A stretch of DNA of 64,000 nt from Trogon surrucura (taxonomy: Eukaryota > Chordata > Aves > Trogoniformes > Trogonidae): NCBI GenBank assembly GCA_020746105.1, contig CM036636.1, positions 9,920,001-9,984,000 on the forward strand. Direction: 5' to 3'. How positions within the stretch are numbered: position 1 is the stretch's first letter; every line of letters starts with the position of its first letter. Below, in pieces: positions 27,001 through 39,000 of the stretch. Position numbers and translations under genes: made by a program. A model generated the notes under the pieces. The model saw nothing but the letters and a program-made list of their open reading frames with translations. It searched no databases and had not been told where the DNA came from.

Positions 27001-30000
27001 AGAAGGTTTCTCTGGCAGCAGGGTCCGAGCCCGGGGCGCAGCCGTGGCCGCAGCTCTCAGCTCCCAGGTGAAGGTCGGCGCTGAGTTAGCGCTTTCACCT
27101 GCTTTCAGAGGAGGTAACAAATTGATATTTGAAGGCATTATGCTGCCTGCCAAGTCTTCTTGACGGCGCTGGCGGTGTCACGGCGGCTGATTGAATCCTT
27201 CCCTTGATTGCACACCCCCGTCAGAGACGCTCCCCCGGCTCCTCGCAGCGCTCGTGAGTCAGATGAGATCTCCCAACCTGCGGTGACGAGAGTTGCCTCC
27301 CAGATCACCCTGGGAGCCCTCCTGGTGGTTGGATTTTATTTTTTTTTTTAAAGCGCTGGCTATGTTTATGGCTCCAAAAATATTTCTCTTGATGCAAATG
27401 AAAATAATGAGAGCTTCTGCTTCTGGGCAGGTCAGGAAGGGGTTGCTGTGTTGCTGCGTGCAGCCAGCCCAGCACGAGGACGGGGAGAGGCTGCCTTTGA
27501 AGCGTTCTGCGTGAAGCCCAGCTAGACTGGATCCACGTCCTAGCAGTAGGATGAGCAGAGTTTCTGTTGAGGTGTTAATTTTTCGGTATGTTGTGTTCCT
27601 ACTAGTGGATTTGCATAATTTTAGCAAGGAGCAAAGAAGTGTAAATACTTTACTAAGATAATAATAATGAAAGCGTCGAGGAAGGGAAGATCATTGAGGG
27701 AATTCGGTCAAACCAACAGCCTACGAGAATAGGAAGAGGAATATTATTTATTTCTGCCTTGTAATGCTTTCTGGTTGAAGGCAAGTCTGTAAGTAGATTA
27801 CCTCATAAAATTTCTAAAAAACCGGGAGATTAATGAAGGCAGAGCGTTTTGAAATACTCCCCTTTCAGGGCTCAATGCAAATGCTTCCGAGCCAGCTCCG
27901 TCTAACACAGGAGGAGCCTGCGGTTCTTGCTGGCTCTTCGGGGCGCTGGTGCCGTGCAGACCTTTTATGGGTGAAATGATTCATCTGTGTGTCACAAGGC
28001 AACACGGTGCAGACAACGCTTCCCTTTAGACCATGAAGCACAAGCGAGTAATAGGGCTGGGGAATAACAGGAGGCATCACCTGCAGGCGAGCAGAGCGGC
28101 TCCAGAGCTCCCTGGCAGAGCGGAAAACGCGTCGGAGAGGAGGCTCTCCAGTACGTAATTAAAATCTGTTTTGGCAATAGGGGAAGAATGCAGGCTAGAG
28201 CGGGCAGAAAACAGGAGGCTGGGAAAATCCGAGACGGTCAGGGGTTAGGAGATGAGCAAACGGGCTGGAATGAGAAGAAAACCAAAGCAAACCTTTCTCC
28301 CCAGAATGTCACCTGGCCCTGCAGCTCCCTCATGAAATGCTGCCTCATAATCCCTGTTATCCCGTCCCCAGTCTCTCCAGCCATCGCTGGGTGCTAACTG
28401 GGATGGGACGCTGCCGTCCTCCTGAGCGGGGCACGTGTTGGTGCAGGGGGGAGCACCCTCAGCCCAGGGCAGGCGGTCTGTTCCCGGGCACCCAGGGGTG
28501 AAGGGTGGCGTGAGGATGGGTGAAGGGTGGCATGAGGATGAGGAGCTGGCACAGCGCGAGGCTCTGCAAGGGTCAGGAGCAGCCAGGCAGCAAGCAGGAG
28601 TGCAGGGAAACGCAGAGAAATATTTTTAATTTAATTTCGTGTGATGTTCAGCTCAAAATAAACCAAGTAAATTGTTCCTTTCCTTTAATTACCTATTTCT
28701 CCTGTGAATCACTCTGGCTTGTCAGCGCCAGGGCACGGTCTGCAGTAGCAGGCCATCCTACAAATAATTACAGAACTTGCCAGCATATTTCCTACTGGAT
28801 TAGCCCGAGGGAGCGTCTCTGGAACCGGTGTGGTGGGGGTCGGGGCGGGCTGGGGGAGCGGGTGTTTTGGCAGCAGAGTTCTGATGCCAGAGGCCGTAGC
28901 CGCAGAGGCAGAGCTGCCAACTGGGGAAGGGGGATGAAATGTGCCTGCCGGGAGCTCAGGTGCCTTTCCGCGGGGTGGGCTGTGTCCTTTGGTGAGCTCC
29001 GAGCTCCAAGGCGGTACCAGCTGCTCCTGGGTCCTCTCAGAGAACTTCAGAGCTGGCTTGGCACAGCTTGCCCCCAGAGCCACCACCGCCTGCTCTCCTG
29101 CCCAGCTTCTCTTCAGCCAGCGTGACTGGGTGTGGGGTGACCGCTCGGGCACTGGGGCTTACGGACAGAATTGCATTCTCTCGTGTCTCCAAACCCCATC
29201 ACCCACTGTCTGTTTTACAGGGGAATTTATCAAGGCGCTGTACGAATCGGATGAAAATTGTGAGGTGGATCCCAGCAAGTGCTCGTCTTCGGATCTTCCT
29301 GAACATCAGAGCAACCTGAAAATGTGCTGCGAGCTGGCCTTCTGCAAAATCATCAACTCCTACTGGTTGGTATCCGAGGAGCAGTGCTCCCCTTCACATG
29401 CCATCGGGTAGCGCAGAGGTGGTACGGATGCAGGGGACGAGGGTGGCAATGGTCCCTCTTCAGGCTGTTGGTGCCTGTCCCTTGGCTGTGCTGATGGGCA
29501 GCTTGTCAGAGAGCTCTGGGGGGAGAGTCACAGGGCCCTGCCTGCGTCCTGTGGCACGTGAGGGAGTCCTGGTGGTCCCAGAGCGAGGGTGAGGATGGCC
29601 AAGGGGTGAGACAGCAGCTCCTGCTCGGCCGGAGTTTGGAGTTTCTGCTCTGGGGGTGCAACAGCCTCTCTGAGTCCCTGTCACGCTCGTTTGCAGTGGG
29701 TGCTGAAGGGTTCCTGGCTCTCAGACACGGGGACAGGGCAGTGGAGTCAAAGAGCACGAAATGTCTTTGCCAGCGTGACCAATTCAGAGAGGGACTTGGT
29801 GCCAACTGCATGTGAAAGTCTGGGATAAAGGGCAGAAATGCGCGTCCTGGGTCTCCTCCCCACGTCGGGGTTCGCTCTGGATCGCTCTGTCGGGCTCTGC
29901 CTGCCTGCCCAGAGCGTGGGCTGAAGCTCCGGGGTGCTGTGTGCAGCAGCCAGGCTCTGGGGAGCATCTCCTACCTGCCAGGAAGCTGCACGGGCACAGG

Positions 30001-33000
30001 GAGCTGCTGTGGAGGCAGATGTTCTCTTGTTGGGGAGTGCGGGAGCAGAGGATGCGGCTGTTATTCCTGGGTTGCCCCAGGGTGCTTGCCGAGGAGGAGA
30101 TGGGAGCCAGTTGCCTCCTTGGCCCAGCGCCTGGTATGCACTTCGAGGCATTTCCTGGCTGTTTGTTCTCAGGGTAAAGGTTCTCTGGCTAGTTGGGACA
30201 AGCCCGAATATGCAAAACGGGCTGGATGGAGGTAGTACCTTGTTGTGGTGGCAGCTGTCAAGCGTGGCTGTGCTCACGGTCTCACCTGCTGCTCGGCCCT
30301 GGGAGCCAGGAGTCTGTGGGTCTCTTACAGTTGCAAAGATGACCTAAAAGGGGAAAAAAATGGGCTTGTGGCTCTCCTTACTTGGAGAACTATAATTTAT
30401 ATTTCCCTTCTGCTGTGTGGTAGCATACCCAGAGACTCTTGTCCTGATCACGTGTGAGAATGATCATTTTTGTCTTGTTCCTGGATTTGCAGTCTTCCTG
30501 CTTAAAAGTCTGGGCTTAGTTTTTATTAATGTGTTTAGTAGCAACGCTATTGTTGCAGAACGTAACTAAGGATAATATTGGAGGAAAGAGGTCTTTGATA
30601 AGAAGGATTTCTCATTTTCTCTCCTATCCCGTTTTCTCTCCTATCCCAACTGTTGTGTTGAGATCTAAAAACTCATTACAGGTAATCTCTCAGGACACTG
30701 AGTGTGCCCTCCTGCAAGTCCAGGAAGGGAATTGCTTTTCCTGATACTGCTCAGGGAGAAAACGAGCAGGGAGAAGCTCACTCAAGCTTCCCTGATCTAC
30801 CACAAATAAGCAAAGGGCAGATTCCTTTACAGGTATCCTCTACCTTATCCTGGGCCAGTTAATAACTCTGTGACTCAGGAGCGGTGTTGACCTGCTCTCC
30901 CCGGAGGGATTCACTGCTTTTAGTCACCAGTGGGTTGTAATTGTTGGAATTAATGTCTTCCTAAAAATACCCAAAGCAGCCCTGAAAGGTCACTCTAAAA
31001 ATAGGCGTGAGAAGTGACCTAAGGAGAGGCAGGAATGCACAGGAAATTCGTTCCCCCAGTCGTGCCTTGCCGAGGAAGGCTGGAGCAGCTGAGCTGCTGC
31101 TCTGAGTGGTTCCCCCTCGGTCCTTTGTGCTCAGCGGTTCTTGGGGATTAATTGGGCTGATGAGTGCGCGGCGTTGGCCGAGGTACGCCGACAGCTAACG
31201 ATCTCGCTTTAAATAGAGTGCCGGGGTGTGCATGCTCATCTGCCGGAGAGAGTCAGAGAGAGGAAAGAGGTTTACAATAACTGAAAATTGTTATAATTAT
31301 GACATAATTTGGACATCTGGAAAGTTTCAGTGTAAGCAGAAATTCAGCATGTGGAAGCTCGTTACTGGAAAGTTGGGTAATGAATTACGGGCCCGTTTGT
31401 CACATAAAGCCGGCTAACTGAATCCCATCCACCGGTACACAATTAAAGTTTTATGGTCTCCCAGCCTGTGCTGGTGAGCGGCGCTCACAGGCTGTCGGCA
31501 GCCGGTGCCTACATCTTCGAGGGTTTGCTTTCCAGCAGCTGTACAACCTGTCCTGATCATTCAAGCCTTAAATTGCTTAAAGGATTCTCCTGTTTCTGGG
31601 CAAACACCATGAAGCAAAAGGGCTTTGTCCAATTGTGGGGATCAAGCCAAAGACACAGGAGGATTCATCCAGCCAAAGGCGCTGGCTCGTGTCACTTACA
31701 AAGCACAGGGAGAAAGCTCAGGAGTGTGAAAACGTGGAGCAGAAGCCGAACGTAACGGCAGCGTTTCCTGAGCGCTTCCATCAGTGTCACTGCCCGAGTC
31801 AGAGGGACACAGAAAGGTTTTCCTACTGGAAAAGGTTTTCCCCCCACCCAGTTCTTGCTGCTGCTGGGCAGTGGCTGGTGTCGCTGGCCGTGCAACTCCC
31901 GTGGTTCTTCTTTCCTCCCAGTTTGTGGGAGGTTCAGCCGCAGAGCGCTCAGTCCCGGAGAGCGGCACGGGCCAGCGAGAAACCCGTCGCAAAGCGGGGA
32001 CACCGTCCTCTGAAATGGCTGTTTGCTAAGGAGATTTATGGCCTAAAATGGAGCCTGACCCCTCTTTCAGTCTGCTTTTGTACCATCCAGCCGTGTGGGT
32101 AAACAGCTCGGGTTTGGAAACAATGAGGGCGGTTGCTGGCCGGGGCCGGCTCCAGGGCGGGAGGGGACCCTGTGCCAGGGACGCCGGGGACTAAGGGCAG
32201 TGCGTGGGACCCGTTGCCAACCTGCTCCCGTGGGTGGGAATATCCAGCTGAATAAATAACACACGCTGGGAACAGGATGAGGTGGGAGCAGGGAGCTGGG
32301 GAGGGCCAAGCAGAAACAGGCAGCAAGTTCTCTGGCGATAACGGCTGCTGCAGCCGGCGTCGGCTGACCCGGGGGAATTGGGGCATCCAGGAAAGCCAGG
32401 CTGAGGTCTGGGCACTTACGTGGCTGGGATAACTCTGGTGGGGCTCCGCGTTTGTCCTCCTCACGGTGGGATTTGATCCAGGTGCTTAACAGGAGTGTTA
32501 CGATGGGCACAACCCTCCCTGCAAGCACCAGCAGTGCTGGTGACCCCAGTGCTGTGGGTGTTTCTGCTGAGGGGGTCCTGTGATGCTGGGTTTCTTCAGG
32601 AGATACTCTTCGTCATGGGGGGCTGAGCTGCCCACCAGTTCAACGTGCCCCGTGGCACAAGCTCGCGTGTGATGAGCAGCTTCACACGGTTTGCTTCATG
32701 TCTCTGTCTTCCCGATTGCCCGAGGTTTTGGCACCCAGCACGAGCAGGAGCACGAGTTTGATAAAGCTGCTTCTCTTACAACTTTGCTTTTTCCTGTGCG
32801 GTTTGAGTCTCCTCACGGACGCTGCAGAAAACAAGGACAAGAGCCGGTGGCCGGCTGTGGGTCAGCGGGGTGAGAGGGCTCTACCGCTGTACAGGTCAGC
32901 GTGTCGCGCCCCACGGCTGTCCCCACCGTGTTCAGTCACTGCTGCGTGGCAGCGTGAGCACCCTGCCCTTGAACTCGCCGTCACCGCGTGTGCTCCTGTC

Positions 33001-36000
33001 ATTTCAGTGTCTTCCCAAGGGAGCTCAAAGAAGTTTTTGCCTCGTGGAGACAAGAATGCAGCAACCGAGGCCGCCCAGACATCAGCGAGCGACTGATCAG
33101 TGCCTCCCTGTTCCTCCGGTTCCTCTGTCCGGCCATCATGTCCCCGTCCCTCTTCAGCCTCCTGCAGGAGTACCCGGACGACCGCACTGCACGCACTTTG
33201 ACCCTCATCGCCAAGGTCACCCAGAACCTCGCCAACTTCGCCAAGTGAGCTGGGGGGCAGGAGCCAGCACAGGGAGGGGCAGGTCTGGAGAAGGAGGGGG
33301 AAGCTCGGGCTGCGCAGGCAGAGCCACGGCTCCAGCGTCAGGAGTCCCGTGCCGCCTCTCCTCCCTGCGATGGAAAGGGCCTGTTTGTTTCCTGTTGGCT
33401 TTTTCCCCCCGTGTCTCTCTGGGACATCTCCATTCCCTCGCTGTCGGGTCAGGGAGATCGTTTAAGTTTCCAAAACAGGACGTGTTTTACGAGAGGCAAA
33501 ACAGGCTGTTTTGACCACACGGCGGGCGGGGTGGCAGCAGGAACGCCCCGGCACAGCCTGGTCCCGCGAGGGCTGCGCAGGGCAGGGCTGGTGGCAGCGC
33601 CCTGCCTGCCTCCCGCAGAGACACCGGGACCCAAACCGGCACCGGTGTGCACAGCTCAGGAGCTGCTCTGTCCCTCCTGTGAGCCCCGGGACCTCCCCTT
33701 CTATCAAAATGCAGTTGCCTGAGCTGGGAAGGTGTGAAAAGAGAACGGGGACACTGTCAGCTTCTGACTAAGCCCATTGGTTTGATGGAAACAAAGCGAG
33801 AGATTGCTGAAAATCTTTTCGCTGGCTGCAGCTCTGAGCTACTTATCCTGAGCTCCGATAACAAAGTGATGAGCTTTCCGAAACATGAATGGACAGTTTC
33901 TGCGTAAAGCTTCTTAGATTTGAAAACTAGCTTAGTACACGCGCTCACGGTCAAGAACGCGCGTACGTGCACGCAGGCGCAGGCAGGAGACACACAAGTG
34001 TGTTACGCTGGATGACAGAAATTCTCTATATTTCTGACCGATCCCTGACTAAAGGATTTTCAGATCTCCAGCGCTTCGCAGGAAAGACTCTTTAACTAAG
34101 CTGACATTAGTCAAGCCCAAGTGATGAAGCTGAGCGGTCCTGCAGCTGGCACGCGGCCGAGCCCCGCAGCATCGCTGGCGCTGGCACCGCACCAACCGCT
34201 GCCGGTGCGGGTGAACCGCTAGGCCCTCCCTGTTGTGCTCTAAATAAGACATCAAACTGAGAGCGGAGTTTGGGTGGAGTGCTTGGAGGGCAGAAGGGGT
34301 TGCAGGAAGCCAGAGGGGACGAGCGGGCTGGCCCAGCTGCAGGTGCAGCTCTCCAGGGCGATCCCTGGGGCGGCTGTGCCGGGGCAGCGGTCGCCGGCAC
34401 GGCTGGGATTAGCCTCAGTGCCCGCGGAAGAGTGGGGAGAGTGCAGGATTCCTCCCACTGTCATTCGCTGGGCTTCAGTCAGTTGATGGTGCTGGGTATT
34501 CCGATTTCTTTATTGCCAGTGACAGGTCCTATTTCTGGAGGCTGTGCACTGACCCAGCAGTAAGATCCACTCCATTACCAAGAACGGCTTTGTTCCTCTA
34601 GCTTTCACCTTCAGTTCTGCTGCGGAGATCCCTTAGGCTGGAGTTAATTTTGGTTCCGTGATCAGTGAGATGTAGCAGGTGGGATCCCAAAGGCTCTGAA
34701 GGGTTCGGGTGCCAGAGGAAGACTCTGGCATTCTGCGACTCTTACCTGCTCTTGCACCTGCCCCTTCTGTGGGCTGCGCCTCCGTTTACAGGAGTTGGCT
34801 GAAATTCCTATCGCTGTCTTGATAGGTTTGGCAGCAAGGAGGAATACATGTCCTTTATGAATCAGTTCCTGGAACACGAATGGACTAACATGCAGAGATT
34901 TCTGCTGGAGATTTCCAACCCCGAAACCATCTCAAACACGGCTGGCTTCGAAGGCTACATCGACCTGGGCCGGGAACTGTCCACTTTGCACTCGCTGCTC
35001 TGGGAAGTCATTTCTCAACTGGAGCAGGTACCCGGGGGCGTCGCAGGGACGGGGTTTGGGGGAAGCGCAGTTGGCCGGTGCTGGGTGTTCGTAGGTGCCA
35101 CACACCTCCCCGTGCCAAGCTGCTCTCAGTCTGTTGGCTGTACCTGTGCACAGCAGAGCTGTCACTAACCCTTCCCCAGCCCTCACATGGGCCACAGAAG
35201 TAGCTCGTTCTTTACATCCTCCTTTGAGGCAGGTGGGAACAGCTCTTTCCCTCTTGTCCTGGCTTATCATTGCTGGGAGGGGTTGGAGGGGCAGGTGGAA
35301 TGAGAAGGCAGAGCTGCTGAATGCCAGGATTTTGTCTGTCCCAGCCAATTCTTTTTAATTAAAAGGATTTTTGTCAAGAGACCTGGACCAGATGTGGCTG
35401 TATCTGTTGTTTTCTGTATCAACTTTGTTAATCGTACCTGCTTCCTCTGCCCCACAGCAGCAAATGGCTCCTAAAGACACATGTTCTGGGACATCCCACA
35501 GCCTCGGCGGTGGGGGTAGATGATGGGAGAAAATTAATATTGTCAACGTGATCCAGCAACTGGCAAAACCCACGTGTTTTTTTTTTTTTGCAAAAATACA
35601 AGGTGTGGGTAATAATTGTGCTCTCTCTTCCGGCCAGGGCACTGCAACAAAACTCGGGCCTCTGCCTCGGATCCTGAGGGACGTCAACGCGGCGCTCAGT
35701 AACCCGGCCTGCGTGCAGGTCTCGGTCACGACCGATCACGGCGCGTCCACGCCCAGCGCTGGCAACAGCATCTCCGCGGGGCTGCAGAAAATGGTGATAG
35801 AGAATGACTTATCTGGGTAAGAGCATAAAGGTGGCCTGGCCACAGAGCACAGCAAAGCTGAATACTCATCTGCTGCCAAAACCTGAGCACCTGCAGGGAC
35901 GGGCAGGGCAGGGCAGGGGTGGGGCTGCCTGGACGCTGGCTGGGCTGTGCGATTGCAGGACGGATACGGGTTGTATTTCAGCTCCGAGCGGGCGGCGGTG

Positions 36001-39000
36001 CAGGCACGTGGCTCCATCCTGGGTCCCCTCAGAGCCAAAATGAGGGATGTGGCCTGGGAAATCAAGAACCTGGCGGTTCTGGTTTCAGCTGTTGAGATGT
36101 GGCTGCAGAAGCACGATGTTCATCCTTTGAGGGCTTGTCTGTGCTGACCTCAGAGCGGTGGCTGTTGCTGTCAAGTCCATTGAGTCTCCTGAGTGTGCAG
36201 GATTTATAGGATTGGCCTTACCTGTCTTTGTAAGACGTAGTATCTGTGTTGAATTCGCTGAGATCCTTTTCTCTAACAGTGGCCAGGCTCTGGAGGCCCA
36301 GCAATGACTTCCAGCCTGCTCTGTCCAGTTTTTGTCATGCCGGCTGTTTTTAATGCCGAGCAGTGATTCACGGGCACAGTCACCTGACGTACCTTCTGCC
36401 CTAATTCCATAAGGAGTTTCGGTCATGGGGAAGATGACTGTGTTGCAGACCTGTAATGTTTGTGTTGGTGGAACATGAAGTGGAGCCCACAGAAGTTGAA
36501 AGACTGTGCTAGAAAAATAGTTTTTAAGTGGAAACTACCCAACATTTAGCAGTTTAATTAGGAACGAAAGGCAGGGATGGCACTGGGCTTGCTCTAATCA
36601 GAGCTTTCATCTCTAATGCTTCCCAGCATGAGCTACAATTATTTAAATCTAATGCTGTGGAGGATCTTTGGCAATGTGCTTTCACCCAAATACTTGCTTA
36701 CAACACACCATCTTTGATCAGCAGCGTATTCACATTAAGCTACTGCAACGCTCTTTCTTCCTGTCCCCAAGCAATCAATACTGCGTGAGTGTGTGTTACA
36801 GCAGGAGGTGACCTTCAGCTGCCGGGCTTCAGCTCTGCTCCGAGAGCTCTGTGCCTGACCCCTGGAGGCCTGCTCTGGGGCAGAACCGGTGGGGCTCCGT
36901 GCTGTACCAGTACTGGCCGGCGTGCCCTCGGGAGCCCGGCGCAGAGCAGGGGACACTCGTGAGGCAAGGATGCAGCCGGCTGGAAGCCTGCGCCGCCGGC
37001 ACGGTGCGCAGACCCAGCCCGCGCGCCCCTCGCTCGCCTGCCCGGGGCTCCTCTGCGCCCCTCGTCCCCCCGCGCTGTCCCTCCCCGAGGGCACGGGGGC
37101 TGGGTTTCGTCCCTGTCCCACGCAGCTGCGCCACGCTGATTTCTTCTGAGTGATTTCGGTTTCCTGCTCCGGCGCAGCATTCACAACTCTTCTTTTTTGT
37201 TTTGTCTTCCTCTCCTCTTCCTTACGCACTGACTTCCCCGCAGTCTGATAGATTTCACACGGTTACCATCTCCAACCCCCGAAAACAAGGACTTGTTTTT
37301 TGTCACAAGGTCTGCTGGGGCCCAGCCCTCGCCTGCCCGAAGCTCCAGTTACTCAGAGGCCAATGAGCCCGACGTGCAGATGTCTAATGGCAGCAAGAGT
37401 TTGTCCATGGTGGACTTGCAGGACAATCGGCTCTTGGACAGCGGGGCCAACGCGCCCGGCACGGCCGACTCCCTCAATGACAGTCAGTCGTCCCTGGGGC
37501 AGTTGCAGGGCGTATGGACCGCACGGACTCAGCAGAACAACGTGACGGCCATGGCCACCGTGCGCCGGGTGGGCCAGACCCCCACCACGCCGAGCGGCGA
37601 GAGCGCGCCGGGCCGGCCCCAGCTGCTGGCGCCCCTCTCCTTCCAGAACCCCGTGTACCAGATGGCCGCCGGGCTGCCCCTCTCCCCCCGCGGCCTGGGC
37701 GACTCCGGCTCCGAGTGCCACAGCTCGCTCAGCTCCCACAGCAACAGCGAGGAGCTGGCGGGCAGCAAGCACGGGGGCTTCGCCGCCCCCGCCGCCAGCG
37801 AGGACTTCGCCCGCCGGACGGGAGAGCTGGCCCGCCGGCAGCTCTCGCTGACGGAGAAGGGCGGCCAGCCCACCATGCCGCGGCAGAACAGCGCGGGACC
37901 GCAGAGGCGGATAGACCAGCCGCCCCCGCCGCCCCCGCCCGTCACCCGGGGCCGGACGCCGCCCTCCTTGCTGAACACGGTTCAGTACCAGCGACCCGCC
38001 AGCGGCACCATGATGTCCTCCTCGCCGGACTGGCCCGGCAGCGGGGCCCGCCTGCGGCAGCAGTCCTCCTCCTCCAAGGGCGACAGCCCCGAGATGAAGC
38101 AGCGCACGATGCACAAGCAGGTGAGTTCGGGGGAGGCTGTACCAGTGTGGAAGGGGAGAAGAAGTTGGGCTCCGAGAAGAGATTGGTGGTTGCTGCAGTG
38201 GGAGGGGGTGTCACTGTGGCTCTGGGTCACTGCGTCAAGTGGCACAGGCTGCTCAGAGAGGTTGCAGAGTCTCCTTCTCTGGAGACATTCAGAACCCGCC
38301 TGGATGCGCTCCTGTGTGACCTGCTCTAGGCGATCCTGCTCTGGCAGAAGGGTTGGACTAGATGGTCTTTTGAGGTCCCTTCCAACCCTGAAAATTCAGG
38401 GATTCTGTGGCACGCCGGCGTGTGGCTGCTCGAGGTGCTCAGTGGCAGAGACATGAGGGTGATGGCAGCCGTGCCTCTGCTACCATCTTGTCACCGCTTT
38501 GCCTCTCCATGCCCAGGCTCTCATCCCATGCCATAGTCAACCCCACGCCATCTCCCGGACTTGGGCCAGGCCATAATCTCCTCCTGTCACTGAGAGTGTC
38601 CCTGCTGCCGCTCCTGTCCCCGCGGAGCCGTGGCAACTCCTGGACACTCCTGCTTGTTTGCTGTGAGACCCTCCTGTGAGCACCTCGAGGGGAGGTGGGA
38701 GCGGCGAGGAAGGAGCGTGCTCCCTGCCCAGAGCGAAGTCCCTGCTGCGGCGATTCAGGTCTCGGACCACGTGCTGGTCTGCACCGAAACAAATTTCACT
38801 ATTTGTGGGGCTAAAATTGAAACAGTAGGTCACAGACCCAGGGCCCTCTGGTTTTCCTGGCACGGATAAATGGGTTTTCTAGTGTAACTTTATTCATTCT
38901 ACATTTCGGAGCTAGCCCTGTAGAAAATGAACACAGCGGGGGCTCTCGGTGCCTAAAGGAAGAGTTTTAAAAGTAGCGCAAACCCAGAGAACGTGGACAG

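Noticed and set aside
37353-38114. 253-codon antisense frame and a 271-codon second sense frame over exon 10
   Set aside because: Shadows of the GC-rich DAB2IP exon 10, whose own frame is confirmed by homology.
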